Source of the DNA: Myxococcales bacterium
Lineage (GTDB): Bacteria; Myxococcota_A; Polyangia; Haliangiales; Haliangiaceae
DNA: 64,000 nucleotides
Direction: 5' to 3'
Assembly: GCA_016717005.1 (NCBI GenBank)
Contig: JADJUF010000011.1
Coordinates: 1-64,000 of the forward strand
Shown here: positions 49,538 through 56,911 of the stretch, one piece after another
Position numbering within the stretch: the stretch's first letter is position 1
How the letters are laid out: the number at the start of each line of letters is the position of its first letter
Made by a program: the position numbers and the translations under genes
Notes under the pieces: model-generated
Told to the model about the DNA's origin: nothing
Seen by the model: only the letters and a program-made list of their open reading frames with translations
Databases searched by the model: none

Positions 49538-50134
49538 ATGCGAAGCCCGCTCTCCGACGACGCCCTCGCCCAGCTGTTCCTGTCCGCGCGCACCCACAAC
49601 GTGTGGCAGGCGCGCCCGGTGGAGGACGGCCAGCTCCAGCGCATCTACGAGCTGGCGCGGATGGCGCCGACGGCGGCGAACTCGCAGCCGCTGCGGGTGG
49701 TGTTCGTGAAGAGCCCCGAGGCCAAGGCGCGGCTCCGGCCGGCGCTGAGCGCGGGCAACGTGGACAAGACGATGGCCGCGCCGGTCACGGCGATCGTGGC
49801 GTTCGACACCGCGTTCCACGAGCACATGGGCACGCTGTTCCCACACAACCCGGGCACGGGCGCGGCGATGACCGCGATGGCCGAGCCCGCGCGCACGACC
49901 TTCCTGTACCGGAACGGCTCGCTGCAAGGCGCCTACCTCATGCTGGCGGCGCGCGCGCTGGGGCTCGACTGCGGCCCGATGAGCGGCTTCGACGCGGCCA
50001 AGGTGGACGCCGCGTTCTTCGCCGACGGGCGCTGGCGCTCGAACTTCCTGTGCAACCTCGGCTACGGCGACGACGCCAAGGTGCACCCGCGGGCGCCGCG
50101 CCTCGACTTCGCCGACGCCTGTCGGATCGAGTAG
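49538..50134 (+). CDS. rutE: nitroreductase family protein, RutE-like
   Basis: 198 residues, the usual length of RutE/malonic semialdehyde reductase. FLSARTHNVWQARPV, MAPTAANSQPLRVVFV, YRNGSLQGAYLMLAARALGLDCGPMSGFD and SNFLCNLGYGD are FMN-binding and family motifs. It reduces malonic semialdehyde to 3-hydroxypropionate in uracil breakdown in E. coli, but no other rut gene is nearby, so the substrate may differ. Start ATG follows gtcaccc; no clear ribosome-binding site. Confidence 0.9.
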   Translation: MRSPLSDDALAQLFLSARTHNVWQARPVEDGQLQRIYELARMAPTAANSQPLRVVFVKSPEAKARLRPALSAGNVDKTMAAPVTAIVAFDTAFHEHMGTLFPHNPGTGAAMTAMAEPARTTFLYRNGSLQGAYLMLAARALGLDCGPMSGFDAAKVDAAFFADGRWRSNFLCNLGYGDDAKVHPRAPRLDFADACRIE

Positions 50135-50150
50135 CGCGCGCCGAGCCGGG

Positions 50151-50678
50151 CTACGCGGCGCGCGTCGACGGCGGCGCGGCACGCCTTGACCGCCGCACCG
50201 CCCGCGCGCGCGCGAGGCGGCGACTGATCCGGACTGCGCGCAGCACCGGGGCGAGCTCCACGACGCTGATCACGATCTGCACGGCCACCGCGCCCGCCAG
50301 GAAGGCGAACAGATCACGCAGCCCGCGCAAGTCGTCGAAGTCGTCGTAGACCAGGTGTGGGTGTGGGACGGTGACCGCGGCGACGTACGTCGCGAGCGCC
50401 AGCATGACGAGGTCGCGGACCGCCCGGACCCACACCCGCCCGCGCACGCAGGCGAGCAGCGCCAGCGCCACGATCGCCCACAGCGGCCCCGGGCCGAGCT
50501 CGTCCTCGAGCGTGTGGATCGACCCACCCCCGGGCGGGTAGTGATGCGCCTCGGCGAAGATCAGCGCCGCGACGAGCGCGAGGAAGACGACGATCGCGCT
50601 CACCAGCCACCCGCCCTGGGTGCTGGTGACCCGCCAGCGCCACAGCGATCGGTCGACGACGTCGCGGTCCACGGCCAC
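50151..50678 (-). CDS. membrane protein, four predicted helices
   Basis: 175 residues. Four hydrophobic segments (GWLVSAIVVFLALVAALIFA; LGPGPLWAIVALALLAC; DLVMLALATYVAAVTV; FAFLAGAVAVQIVISVVELA) and a very basic C-terminal tail (RRLARARAVRRSRR). No family recognised. GTG start; convergent with the RutE-like gene. Confidence 0.7.
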   Translation of the reverse strand: MAVDRDVVDRSLWRWRVTSTQGGWLVSAIVVFLALVAALIFAEAHHYPPGGGSIHTLEDELGPGPLWAIVALALLACVRGRVWVRAVRDLVMLALATYVAAVTVPHPHLVYDDFDDLRGLRDLFAFLAGAVAVQIVISVVELAPVLRAVRISRRLARARAVRRSRRAAPPSTRAA

Positions 50679-50782
50679 TCAACGCGCGGTGCCCGCGCGG
50701 TATTCGCCGCGCGGGCCTGGGCCCCGGCGTCCGGGCCGCCGCGCGTCGGCCAGGAAGAACGTCTGTGCGCGCGGCTGGCTGA

Positions 50783-50788
50783 TACGCT
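50783..50788 (+). promoter_or_regulatory. TACGCT -10 box, leaderless-type
   Basis: Ends 6 nt before the ATG of a small lipoprotein gene; no Shine-Dalgarno sequence. Confidence 0.45.
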
Positions 50789-50794
50789 CTGGCC

Positions 50795-51273
50795 ATGAAG
50801 GTGCTCGCGATGTGCATGCTGCTGGCCGGGCTCGCGTGTGGCACCGACGACGGCGACGATTGGCTCAGCGGGTTCGGGCTGGAGAGCGCGCGCACGCCCG
50901 CGTGGCTGGCGGACACCCCGGCGCGCCGGTGCCGGGTGTGCCGGTGCACATTCACCGGGTCACCCACCTCGATGAGGTGCGCGCCATCATCGGAGAGATG
51001 TCGACGCGCTTCCGGGTGCCCACGAACTACCTCTCCTCGTTCAAGGTCTTCGTCGTCTCCTGTGATGAGCCGGCGACGTGCCGTCTGGCGAGCGGACCGC
51101 GGCAAGGGGCCACCGAGCGGGTCGTGGTCACGCTCGGGCCCCCGGCCGACATCGCGCCCGGGCCGGCGCTGCCGGTGGCCGCGACCGTGCTGTTGATGTC
51201 CGTGTTCGCGCAGAGCACCCGACTCGAGCTGATCTCGCCGGCGGGCGCGGTCCTCGGCGCGACCGGGCTCTGA
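50795..51273 (+). CDS. small lipoprotein, frameshifted
   Basis: About 159 residues when joined. The leader MKVLAMCMLLAGLACG ends in a lipobox Cys. After DWLSGFGLESARTP a base is missing near 50915-50935 and the frame continues VPVHIHRVTHLDEVRAII, then FKVFVVSCDEPATC, RVVVTLGPP, STRLELISPAG. Reads like a small folded periplasmic domain with a disulfide. Not recognised. Confidence 0.6.
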
Positions 51274-51581
51274 GCTCCGGCGGGTTGGTCGCGAGACCTT
51301 CCCCGTCGGGGGCAAGCCCCCCGCGACGAGGAGGGCCATGCGCGACCACGTCGCGCGACTCGCCGCGCAGGGGATCGAGGCCATCGAGGACTGATCTGCC
51401 CCGCCGGGGCGCGGCCGCTCCGACGTCGTTCGTGGTGGTCGACCAAGGCGAGCGACCAGCGCACCCACGACCGGTCGCATCGTCGCGATCACCGAGGACA
51501 GCGAGGCCGAGCCCCTCTGCATGGGCACGCGTCGAGGTCGCCGGGCCACCCGCACCGGCGCCAGGCGCGGTGGCGCCGAGG
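51274..51581. other. 308-nt stretch without a supported gene
   Basis: Contains a 19-codon ATG frame (51338-51394, MRDHVARLAAQ...) and a short frame with TGRIVAITEDSEAEPL that could be a decayed gene end, but neither has a start, codon pattern or homology that I can defend. Confidence 0.4.
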
Positions 51582-52535
51582 TCAGCGCGCGACGTCGGCC
51601 GCGATCGCGGCGGCGTCGATGCGGAGCTCCGGGCGCGGGCCGCGATCCGCGAGGATCGCGCGCGCGATGTGCCGGCTCGCCGGCTGGAGGACGCTGAAGT
51701 GATCTGCGCCCGGCACCGTGGTGAACGAGACCGCCCGGCTCGCGGTGCGGGCGAGATCCGGGAACGCGGCGACGTTGCCGTGCTCGCCCTCGATGACGAA
51801 CGTCGGTGTCACGATCCCGTTCATCCACGCCATCGGCGCGCGGGGAACGACCTCGTCCTCGCTCGCGTGGGACGGCAGGCACCCGTCGGCCCCGTAGTCG
51901 CGAGGATCGGCGACCGGTCCGAACGCGAACACCGCGCGGAACCGCGCGGTGCTCGCCGCCGCCAGCAGGGCGAGGGTCCCACCAGTCGAGTGCCCGCCCA
52001 GGTAGATGCGGCTCGGGTCGACGTCGGGCCGCTGCGCGATGTGGTCGGCCGCCGCGAGGATGTCGTCGACCTCGCCCAGGAAGCACTCGGGGCGACCGGG
52101 GTTGTCGTTGGCGCCGCGCAACGACGGCCGCATCAAGACGATGCCCGGCGGCCGCAGCATCGTCGCCGACTGATCGTCGTCGGCAGCACCTTGGGTCCAG
52201 GCGTTGGCGTCGATGCCCCAGTTGAATCCGCCCGCGATCCAGACCACGGCGGGGCGGCGCGCACCCTCGACCACGGGCGTCTCGTACGCCACCAGCGAGT
52301 CGCTGCCGCGCTGATAGTACGTCTTGATGAAGACCCCAGCCGGTGGCTCCGGCGCCGGGCTCTGCTCGGCGTCGCCGAAGATCTGCGTCCTCAACGCGGC
52401 GCGCACCGGCACCAGCGGGAAGCTCGCGACGGCGCTCGCGCGGGGCGCGCCACGATCGACCTCGGGCGCTCGATCGTTCGAAGCGCGTCCACATCCCATC
52501 GCCACGAGCGCGCAGAGCCAGATCCGCTTCACCAT
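51582..52535 (-). CDS. alpha/beta-hydrolase lipoprotein
   Basis: 317 residues; lipoprotein leader ending AMGC (residue 15). The hydrolase fold is complete: oxyanion region VVWIAGGFNWG, nucleophile elbow YLGGHSTGGTLAL (Ser in GHSTG), acid candidate in PTFVIEGEHGNV, catalytic His in GADHFSVL. Probably an esterase or prolyl-oligopeptidase-like hydrolase facing the periplasm. Substrate unknown. Its promoter side abuts the repeat-rich gap. Confidence 0.85.
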   Translation of the reverse strand: MVKRIWLCALVAMGCGRASNDRAPEVDRGAPRASAVASFPLVPVRAALRTQIFGDAEQSPAPEPPAGVFIKTYYQRGSDSLVAYETPVVEGARRPAVVWIAGGFNWGIDANAWTQGAADDDQSATMLRPPGIVLMRPSLRGANDNPGRPECFLGEVDDILAAADHIAQRPDVDPSRIYLGGHSTGGTLALLAAASTARFRAVFAFGPVADPRDYGADGCLPSHASEDEVVPRAPMAWMNGIVTPTFVIEGEHGNVAAFPDLARTASRAVSFTTVPGADHFSVLQPASRHIARAILADRGPRPELRIDAAAIAADVAR

Positions 52536-52593
52536 CAGCTGACTACCACGAGGCCGTCGGATCCGGGCCAGCGGCCCACGTTCACGACCACCC

Positions 52594-52860
52594 GTTCCGA
52601 TCGGCTGCGAACACGAAGGAGCACCCATTCCGACCGGCTGCGGCCAGGAAGGAGCACCCGTTCCGATCGGCTGCGGCCAGGAAGGAGGAGCCAGGAAGGA
52701 GCCAGGAAGGAGCCAGGAAGGAGCCAGGAAGGAGCCAGGAAGGAGCCAGGAAGGAGCCAGGAAGGAGCCAGGAAGGAGCCAGGAAGGAGCCAGGAAGGAG
52801 CGCGACGGCCACGCCACCGGCGCCCCAGTCTTCGACCCGTTCCGCTCGGCTGCGGCCAGG
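52594..52860. repeat. repeat block with GTTCCGATCGGCTGCGGCC units
   Basis: Four copies of a unit beginning ccgttccgatcggctgcg and continuing gccaggaagga occur at 52594, 52625, 52658 and 52837. Between the third and fourth the gccaggaagga end has expanded into an 11-bp array. The same core recurs at 54395-54417 and 54451-54474, and inverted at 62280-62322. No gene lies in 52536-52957. Confidence 0.8.
52690..52799 (+). repeat. 11-bp minisatellite, 10 perfect copies
   Basis: Ten identical head-to-tail copies of gccaggaagga. Because 11 is not a multiple of 3, every frame reads the same 11-residue cycle (ARKEPGRSQEG on this strand, LLPGSFLAPSW on the other), which explains the long spurious open frames here. 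Perfect copies imply recent expansion. Confidence 0.95.
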
Positions 52861-52957
52861 AAGGCTGGATCGCGCTCAGTGTCCGTGGGGCGCCCGCGCC
52901 GAGTTCCTGGCCTCCGGCCGGCTGCGACCGCCGCGACCCGAGCCGACGGCCGGGATC

Positions 52958-53353
52958 TCACTGGCGGACCCGGGCGCGCGGGAGGTCGGGGATCGCCGCG
53001 AGGCTCGCGCGGGCGCGCGCCCACGCGCGGAGCGCGCGCCCGCAGCCGCCCAGCGCCAGGCACGCGCCGAGCGCGGCGGCCCCGAGGAACCGACCCTGGA
53101 CCCGTGCTCCGGCTCGGCCGCTGGCGCTCCCTTCGGCGCAGCACGTGAGCACGACCCCGGCCAGGATCACCGCGACGAGGAGCCACAGCGCCAACCACCA
53201 GCGCGCCATCCGGGCCGTGCGCTCGAGCGCCCGCCTCGACTCGTCGGCCGTCGCGTCGAGCGACGCGCCGCAGCTGCAGCGACTGACGTAGGATTCGTTG
53301 AGGCTGCGGCACAGCAGGCATCGTCGGGGCGCCGCCATCGAGTTCCGGTTCAT
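52958..53353 (-). CDS. zinc-ribbon membrane protein
   Basis: 131 residues. An N-terminal C-x2-C ... C-x-C pair (CLLCRSLNESYVSRCSCG) forms a likely zinc ribbon; two hydrophobic helices follow (WWLALWLLVAVILAGVVL; FLGAAALGACLALGG) and a basic C-terminus. Bacterial small zinc-ribbon membrane proteins of this kind have no known function. Start is at MNRNSMAAPRR. Confidence 0.65.
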   Translation of the reverse strand: MNRNSMAAPRRCLLCRSLNESYVSRCSCGASLDATADESRRALERTARMARWWLALWLLVAVILAGVVLTCCAEGSASGRAGARVQGRFLGAAALGACLALGGCGRALRAWARARASLAAIPDLPRARVRQ

Positions 53354-53390
53354 GGCCTGGTATCGACCGGTTCGCGCCGCGGTTGCGTGG

Positions 53391-53450
53391 CGCCAGCCTC
53401 GACCGCGTTTCGCCAGCCTCGACCGCGTTTCGGCGGCCTCGACCGGCCTT
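53391..53450. repeat. 20-bp tandem repeat, two perfect copies plus one diverged
   Basis: cgccagcctcgaccgcgttt at 53391-53410 and 53411-53430; 53431-53450 is a diverged third copy. It lies in the upstream region of the zinc-ribbon gene. The remaining part of the 53354-53570 gap shows nothing recognisable. Confidence 0.85.
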
Positions 53451-53570
53451 GGCCATCGCGAGCGCATCCTCCCCGACGCGTCGCTCGGTGAGCGGCGCCA
53501 GGCAGCTCGCGGCGCGATGACGCTGGCCCTCGAGGTCTCGACGGGCGGGGCGAGCTCGGTGCGGGCGCGT

Positions 53571-54317
53571 TCAGAACAGCCCGAACAGCTTCCGGCGCGT
53601 CACCGGCCGGCGGTCCAGCGTCAGGACCTCGGTCGCGCCGACGCGGTCGAAGCCGTCGAGGATCGCGTCCGTCCCCTGGTCCAGCTTCAGCGCCATCTCC
53701 TCGGCGTACAGCGCGTGCAGCGCGAACACGTGCACCGCTCGCCCGTCGCGTAGCGTCACCTGCAGCTCCTCCGCGGGCAGCCCGATCGGCGGCAGGAGCA
53801 GCCACCCGCACAGCGCGGTCCCGGGCGCGAACGGCTCGGCCGGATCGCCGTTCGGGATCGTGTGCCCGTAGCCGAGCCAGGTCTCGTACGTGTGGGGCAT
53901 CCGGGCGAGCTGCTTGAGCCAGCCGACCGGCCAGTACCAGCGCTCCAGATCGTCCGGCGGCGGGGTCACCGACAGCACGTCGAGGCGCCACGACGCCGGC
54001 AGCGAGATCATGAGCTCGGCGTACGTCAGCTCCTCCGCGCCCGGCGGCGCCGCCATGGGCAGGTCGCTCATCCCCGTCGTGAACAGCGTCCAGCAGTCGC
54101 GCTCCGCGTGAGGCGGGATGACGTGCACATCGAGGTGCACCATGTCGGACATGACCTCGTGGAACACCGTGGCCGCCTCGCCGAAGTGCCGCTCGAAGTA
54201 GCGCACGATCTCCTCGGCGCCCGCGCTCTCGGCGGGCGGCTGCCACGCGCGCTCGCGCGCCTGGTGGCGCAGGATCGCGTTTCCGCTCCGAGAGACCTCG
54301 TCGTCGCGCTTCGCCAT
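53571..54317 (-). CDS. suppressor-of-fused (SUFU) domain protein
   Basis: 248 residues of the bacterial SUFU family, often encoded beside toxin-immunity or polymorphic-toxin loci and thought to be immunity or adaptor proteins. Diagnostic parts: TLFTTGMSDLPM, YAELMISLPASW, and GWLKQLARMPHTYETWLGYGHTI. No toxin gene was seen beside it. The ATG at 54317 begins MAKRDDEVSR. Confidence 0.88.
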   Translation of the reverse strand: MAKRDDEVSRSGNAILRHQARERAWQPPAESAGAEEIVRYFERHFGEAATVFHEVMSDMVHLDVHVIPPHAERDCWTLFTTGMSDLPMAAPPGAEELTYAELMISLPASWRLDVLSVTPPPDDLERWYWPVGWLKQLARMPHTYETWLGYGHTIPNGDPAEPFAPGTALCGWLLLPPIGLPAEELQVTLRDGRAVHVFALHALYAEEMALKLDQGTDAILDGFDRVGATEVLTLDRRPVTRRKLFGLF

Positions 54318-54394
54318 CGCGGCAGCATCGCCCGTCGACCCGCACGCCCGTCGCCGCGACACGCCCGCTCGCGCTGATCTGCGGGCTCCGATCC

Positions 54395-54474
54395 CCGCTC
54401 CGACCGGCTGCGTCCGGAAAGCGGACGACGGTCCCACCGTCAGCGCCGCCGCGCCGATCGGCTGCGCCCGGGGG
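54395..54474. repeat. two more CCGATCGGCTGCG-type dispersed repeats
   Basis: ccgctccgaccggctgcgtccg (54395) and gcgccgatcggctgcgcccg (54451) share the core of the repeat block at 52594-52860, here without the gccaggaagga end. The 54318-54554 gap holds no gene. Confidence 0.65.
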
Positions 54475-54554
54475 AGGACCCACGAAGAGGGCCTCGAGCC
54501 GATCCGGGAAGCCGGCGACGGTCACACCGCCTGCGCCCCGGCTCTCGACGGAGG

Positions 54555-54875
54555 TCAGTCAGCGTCGGTCGACGGCGGCGAGCTCGGCGGCGAGCTCGGC
54601 GGCGAACTCGGCGGCGGCGGCGGGCCGCCGGGCATGCCGGGGACCGGGTCCGGCGGCGCCTTCTCGCGCTCCGCCTCGGCCTGGCGGCGCGCGTCCCGGG
54701 CGTCGCGCTGGTCCTCGAACCCTTGGTTGACCTGGTAGCGGTCGGCGTCGCTGCTGCTGGCCGGCGGCGCCAGCGACGGCGACCGCGGGGTGGTCGCCGT
54801 CGGAGTCTGCCGGAGCTGCTGCTGGCTCGGCCCCGCGCACGCGGCCACGAGGAGACAGAAGAGTGCGGTCCTCAT
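54555..54875 (-). CDS. small proline-tail lipoprotein
   Basis: 106 residues. Lipoprotein leader MRTALFCLLVAACAG (Cys13); a charged helix (GFEDQRDARDARRQAEAEREK) leads into a Pro/Ser tail with PSSP repeats. Probably an envelope spacer or low-complexity lipoprotein. TACAGT ends 6 nt before the ATG. Confidence 0.65.
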   Translation of the reverse strand: MRTALFCLLVAACAGPSQQQLRQTPTATTPRSPSLAPPASSSDADRYQVNQGFEDQRDARDARRQAEAEREKAPPDPVPGMPGGPPPPPSSPPSSPPSSPPSTDAD

Positions 54876-54881
54876 GGGGGC

Positions 54882-54887
54882 ACTGTA
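54882..54887 (-). promoter_or_regulatory. TACAGT -10 box, leaderless-type
   Basis: On the complement, 6 nt before the ATG of the proline-tail lipoprotein gene. Confidence 0.45.
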
Positions 54888-54959
54888 CCGCCGATCGGCG
54901 GCTCGTCAGGTCGATCCCACCGGCGCGCCGCGGCGCGTCGTCGAGCAGAAGGGCCGGTG

Positions 54960-55385
54960 CGCTACCCCGGCGAGACCGCGCCGACCGCGCGCGGCGTGCT
55001 CGACCTGCTCGGACCGGTACCGTACTACCTGGGTCCGGCCGGGCCGCTGTCGAACGCGCAGTTCGTCGCGACCTGGTCGCCCGGCCCGCGTCGGTTCCAG
55101 TCGTGCGGCCGCTACAGCGACGGTCGCACCAGCGCGAACGCCAAGATCGAGGTCTACGACCGCGACGTGAAGGTCCGCGATCGCTTCACCGGTGCGGTCG
55201 TCGCCACCCGGCACTTCGCGGCGCAGGCGCAGTGTGCGCGCTCGTTCTCGTCCGACACCGACCTCGGCCGAGCGCCGGCTCCCCGACGCGTGGCTCACGC
55301 TCGCGCCGACGGCGGGGCCTCGAGCGGCGCCTGGCGATCGCCGGCGAGGCCGCCGCACGGACGCTGCCCCGGAGTTCTGCGCTAG
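54960..55385 (+). pseudogene. likely broken gene end, hypothetical
   Basis: One frame reads VRYPGETAPTARGVLDLLGPVPYYLG, then RRFQSCGRYSDGRTSANAKI, EVYDRDVKVRDRFTGAVV and TRHFAAQAQCARSF, which looks like real protein with paired cysteines. It has no acceptable start upstream, and after SFSSDTD it turns into Arg/Ala-rich non-coding-like sequence. Probably a gene fragment bounded by frameshifts. Family unknown. Confidence 0.35.
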
Positions 55386-55388
55386 CCT
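55383..55388 (+). promoter_or_regulatory. TAGCCT -10 box, leaderless-type
   Basis: Ends 6 nt before the ATG of the GFA-family gene; no Shine-Dalgarno sequence. Confidence 0.4.
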
Positions 55389-55394
55389 CGCCGC

Positions 55395-55829
55395 ATGAGC
55401 GAAGCCAGCGATGACGGCCCAGCGAGACTCCTGTCCGGCGCCTGTCACTGCGGGCGTGCGTCCTGGACGCTGGCCGGCGATCCGGGATCGGTCACGGTGT
55501 GCAACTGCACGCTGTGTCGCCGCAACGGCGCCTTGTGGGCCTACGACTACGACGGCGAGCGCATCCACGTGCACGGCCACACGACGAGCTACATCAGAGC
55601 CGACCTGTCCGAGCCTGGCCTGGAGACGATGTTCTGCCCGACGTGCGCGTGCGTCGTGGCGTGGCGCGGACTCTCGCTCGAAGGCGATGGCCGCCGGCGC
55701 TGCGCGGTCAACGTACGACTGGCGCCGCCGGATGAGGTCGCCGGGTTGTTGATCGATCGATTCGACGGCCTGGTCAACTTCGAGGACCTGCCGCGCGACG
55801 GCCGATGCGTCCGCGACTACCTGTTCTAG
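55395..55829 (+). CDS. GFA (glutathione-dependent formaldehyde-activating-like) family protein
   Basis: 144 residues with the zinc-binding cysteine pattern of the GFA/CENP-V fold: GACHCGRASW, VCNCTLCRRNG and FCPTCACVV. Such proteins bind glutathione adducts or have unknown roles. Ends RCVRDYLF. Start is supported by the -10 box 6 nt upstream. Confidence 0.9.
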   Translation: MSEASDDGPARLLSGACHCGRASWTLAGDPGSVTVCNCTLCRRNGALWAYDYDGERIHVHGHTTSYIRADLSEPGLETMFCPTCACVVAWRGLSLEGDGRRRCAVNVRLAPPDEVAGLLIDRFDGLVNFEDLPRDGRCVRDYLF

Positions 55830-55906
55830 ATGGAAGGACCGACGCAGCCGGCGTGCGGTCGCCCGACGGCCTGCCGCCGCGCGTCACCGTCGACCCGTCC
55901 GGGGGC

Positions 55907-55935
55907 GGCGTCAACTTTGACAACCTGTCGGGACG
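55907..55935 (+). repeat. dispersed palindromic element, copy A
   Basis: ggcgtcaactttgacaacctg and the following tcgggacg, centred on GTCAA-CT-TTGAC (55910-55921). Related copies lie in inverse orientation at 59544-59574 and 61148-61179. All three are intergenic. Confidence 0.65.
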
Positions 55936-55991
55936 TGATGAGCCGCGAGTTCGCGGTGCTGGTCGAGTCAAGGTTGAGACGGTTGAGACCG

Positions 55992-56399
55992 TCACCCGCT
56001 CGCCGACGGCCGGGGTCCGAGCAGGTCCCAGCGATTGCCGGCGACGTCACGAAACACGACGACGCGGCCGTACGGCTCATCGCGCGGGACGGTCACGATC
56101 TCCGCGCCGGCCTGGCGGAGCCGCGCGAGGGTCGCCTCGAAGGCCTCGACCCGCAGGAAGAACCCGACGCGGCCGGCGTGCTGGCGTCCGACGACCTGCC
56201 GCTGCTCCTCCCCGTCGGCCCGCGCGAGCAGGAGGCCGGTCTGCGCTCCGGGCGGCCGCACCACCACCCACCGCTTGTCCCGGCCGTCGTTGGTCGTGGC
56301 GGGCACGTCCTCCACCAGCGTGAACCCCAGGGCGTCGACGAAGAATGCGATCGCCGGGTCGTACTCGTCCACGACCACGGTCGCGAGCTCGATCATCAT
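55992..56399 (-). CDS. VOC-superfamily (glyoxalase-like) protein
   Basis: 135 residues of the vicinal-oxygen-chelate fold: ELATVVVDEYDPAIAFFVDALGF, then RWVVVRPPG, GVGFFLRVEAFEATLA-like second half, and VVVFRDVAGNRWDLLGP. The usual first metal His is replaced, so it may be a binding or resistance-type VOC protein rather than a glyoxalase. Start at the MM doublet; an ATG four codons upstream is possible. Confidence 0.82.
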   Translation of the reverse strand: MMIELATVVVDEYDPAIAFFVDALGFTLVEDVPATTNDGRDKRWVVVRPPGAQTGLLLARADGEEQRQVVGRQHAGRVGFFLRVEAFEATLARLRQAGAEIVTVPRDEPYGRVVVFRDVAGNRWDLLGPRPSASG

Positions 56400-56911
56400 G
56401 TCGCCCAGCATGCCGGGCGGAGGCCGCGTCCGCAGCGCGTCGTGCCGCAGATCGCGCCGGCGGTCGGCGACCGGCGCACCGTACCGACGCGCGATCTTGA
56501 GCGTCGCGCGCCGATCGCATCCGACCAGCCGGGCGCCCCAGGGTGCGGGCCGCGCGGCCCCGGCGAGTCGCTCGGCCGAGGATTGAGCGCCGCAGTCGCC
56601 GTCGCTGGATGACGCGAATCTCTCGCTCATCAAATCGCCGTGTGGGGGAGGTGCTGAGATCGCGCTGAGACGAACAATGGCGGCCGCCACGGTAGAGATG
56701 GCCGTGCGTCACGCCGCGCGGCGCCTCGCCGGCCGCGACGCCCTGTTTGGTCGCGCTCGTCGTCATGGCTTCGCCTCCCCGTCGCCGCCCTGTCATTCGC
56801 CGATCTGTCGCCAGGCCACCGAGGCGCAGCGTCCGCCGCGACCCAGCGCATCAGTCTTCACCTCAGGTCTATCGGCGTCGATTCGGTCACCGCCCTCCAC
56901 CAAGGACTCAA

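Noticed and set aside
52690..52799. Possible CRISPR array or origin iterons
   Set aside because: 11-bp perfect tandem units without spacers; no dnaA or rep gene nearby.
51078..53291. Long plus-strand frame containing the ARKEPGRSQEG repeat protein
   Set aside because: Read-through of the 11-bp minisatellite and antisense to a clear hydrolase gene.
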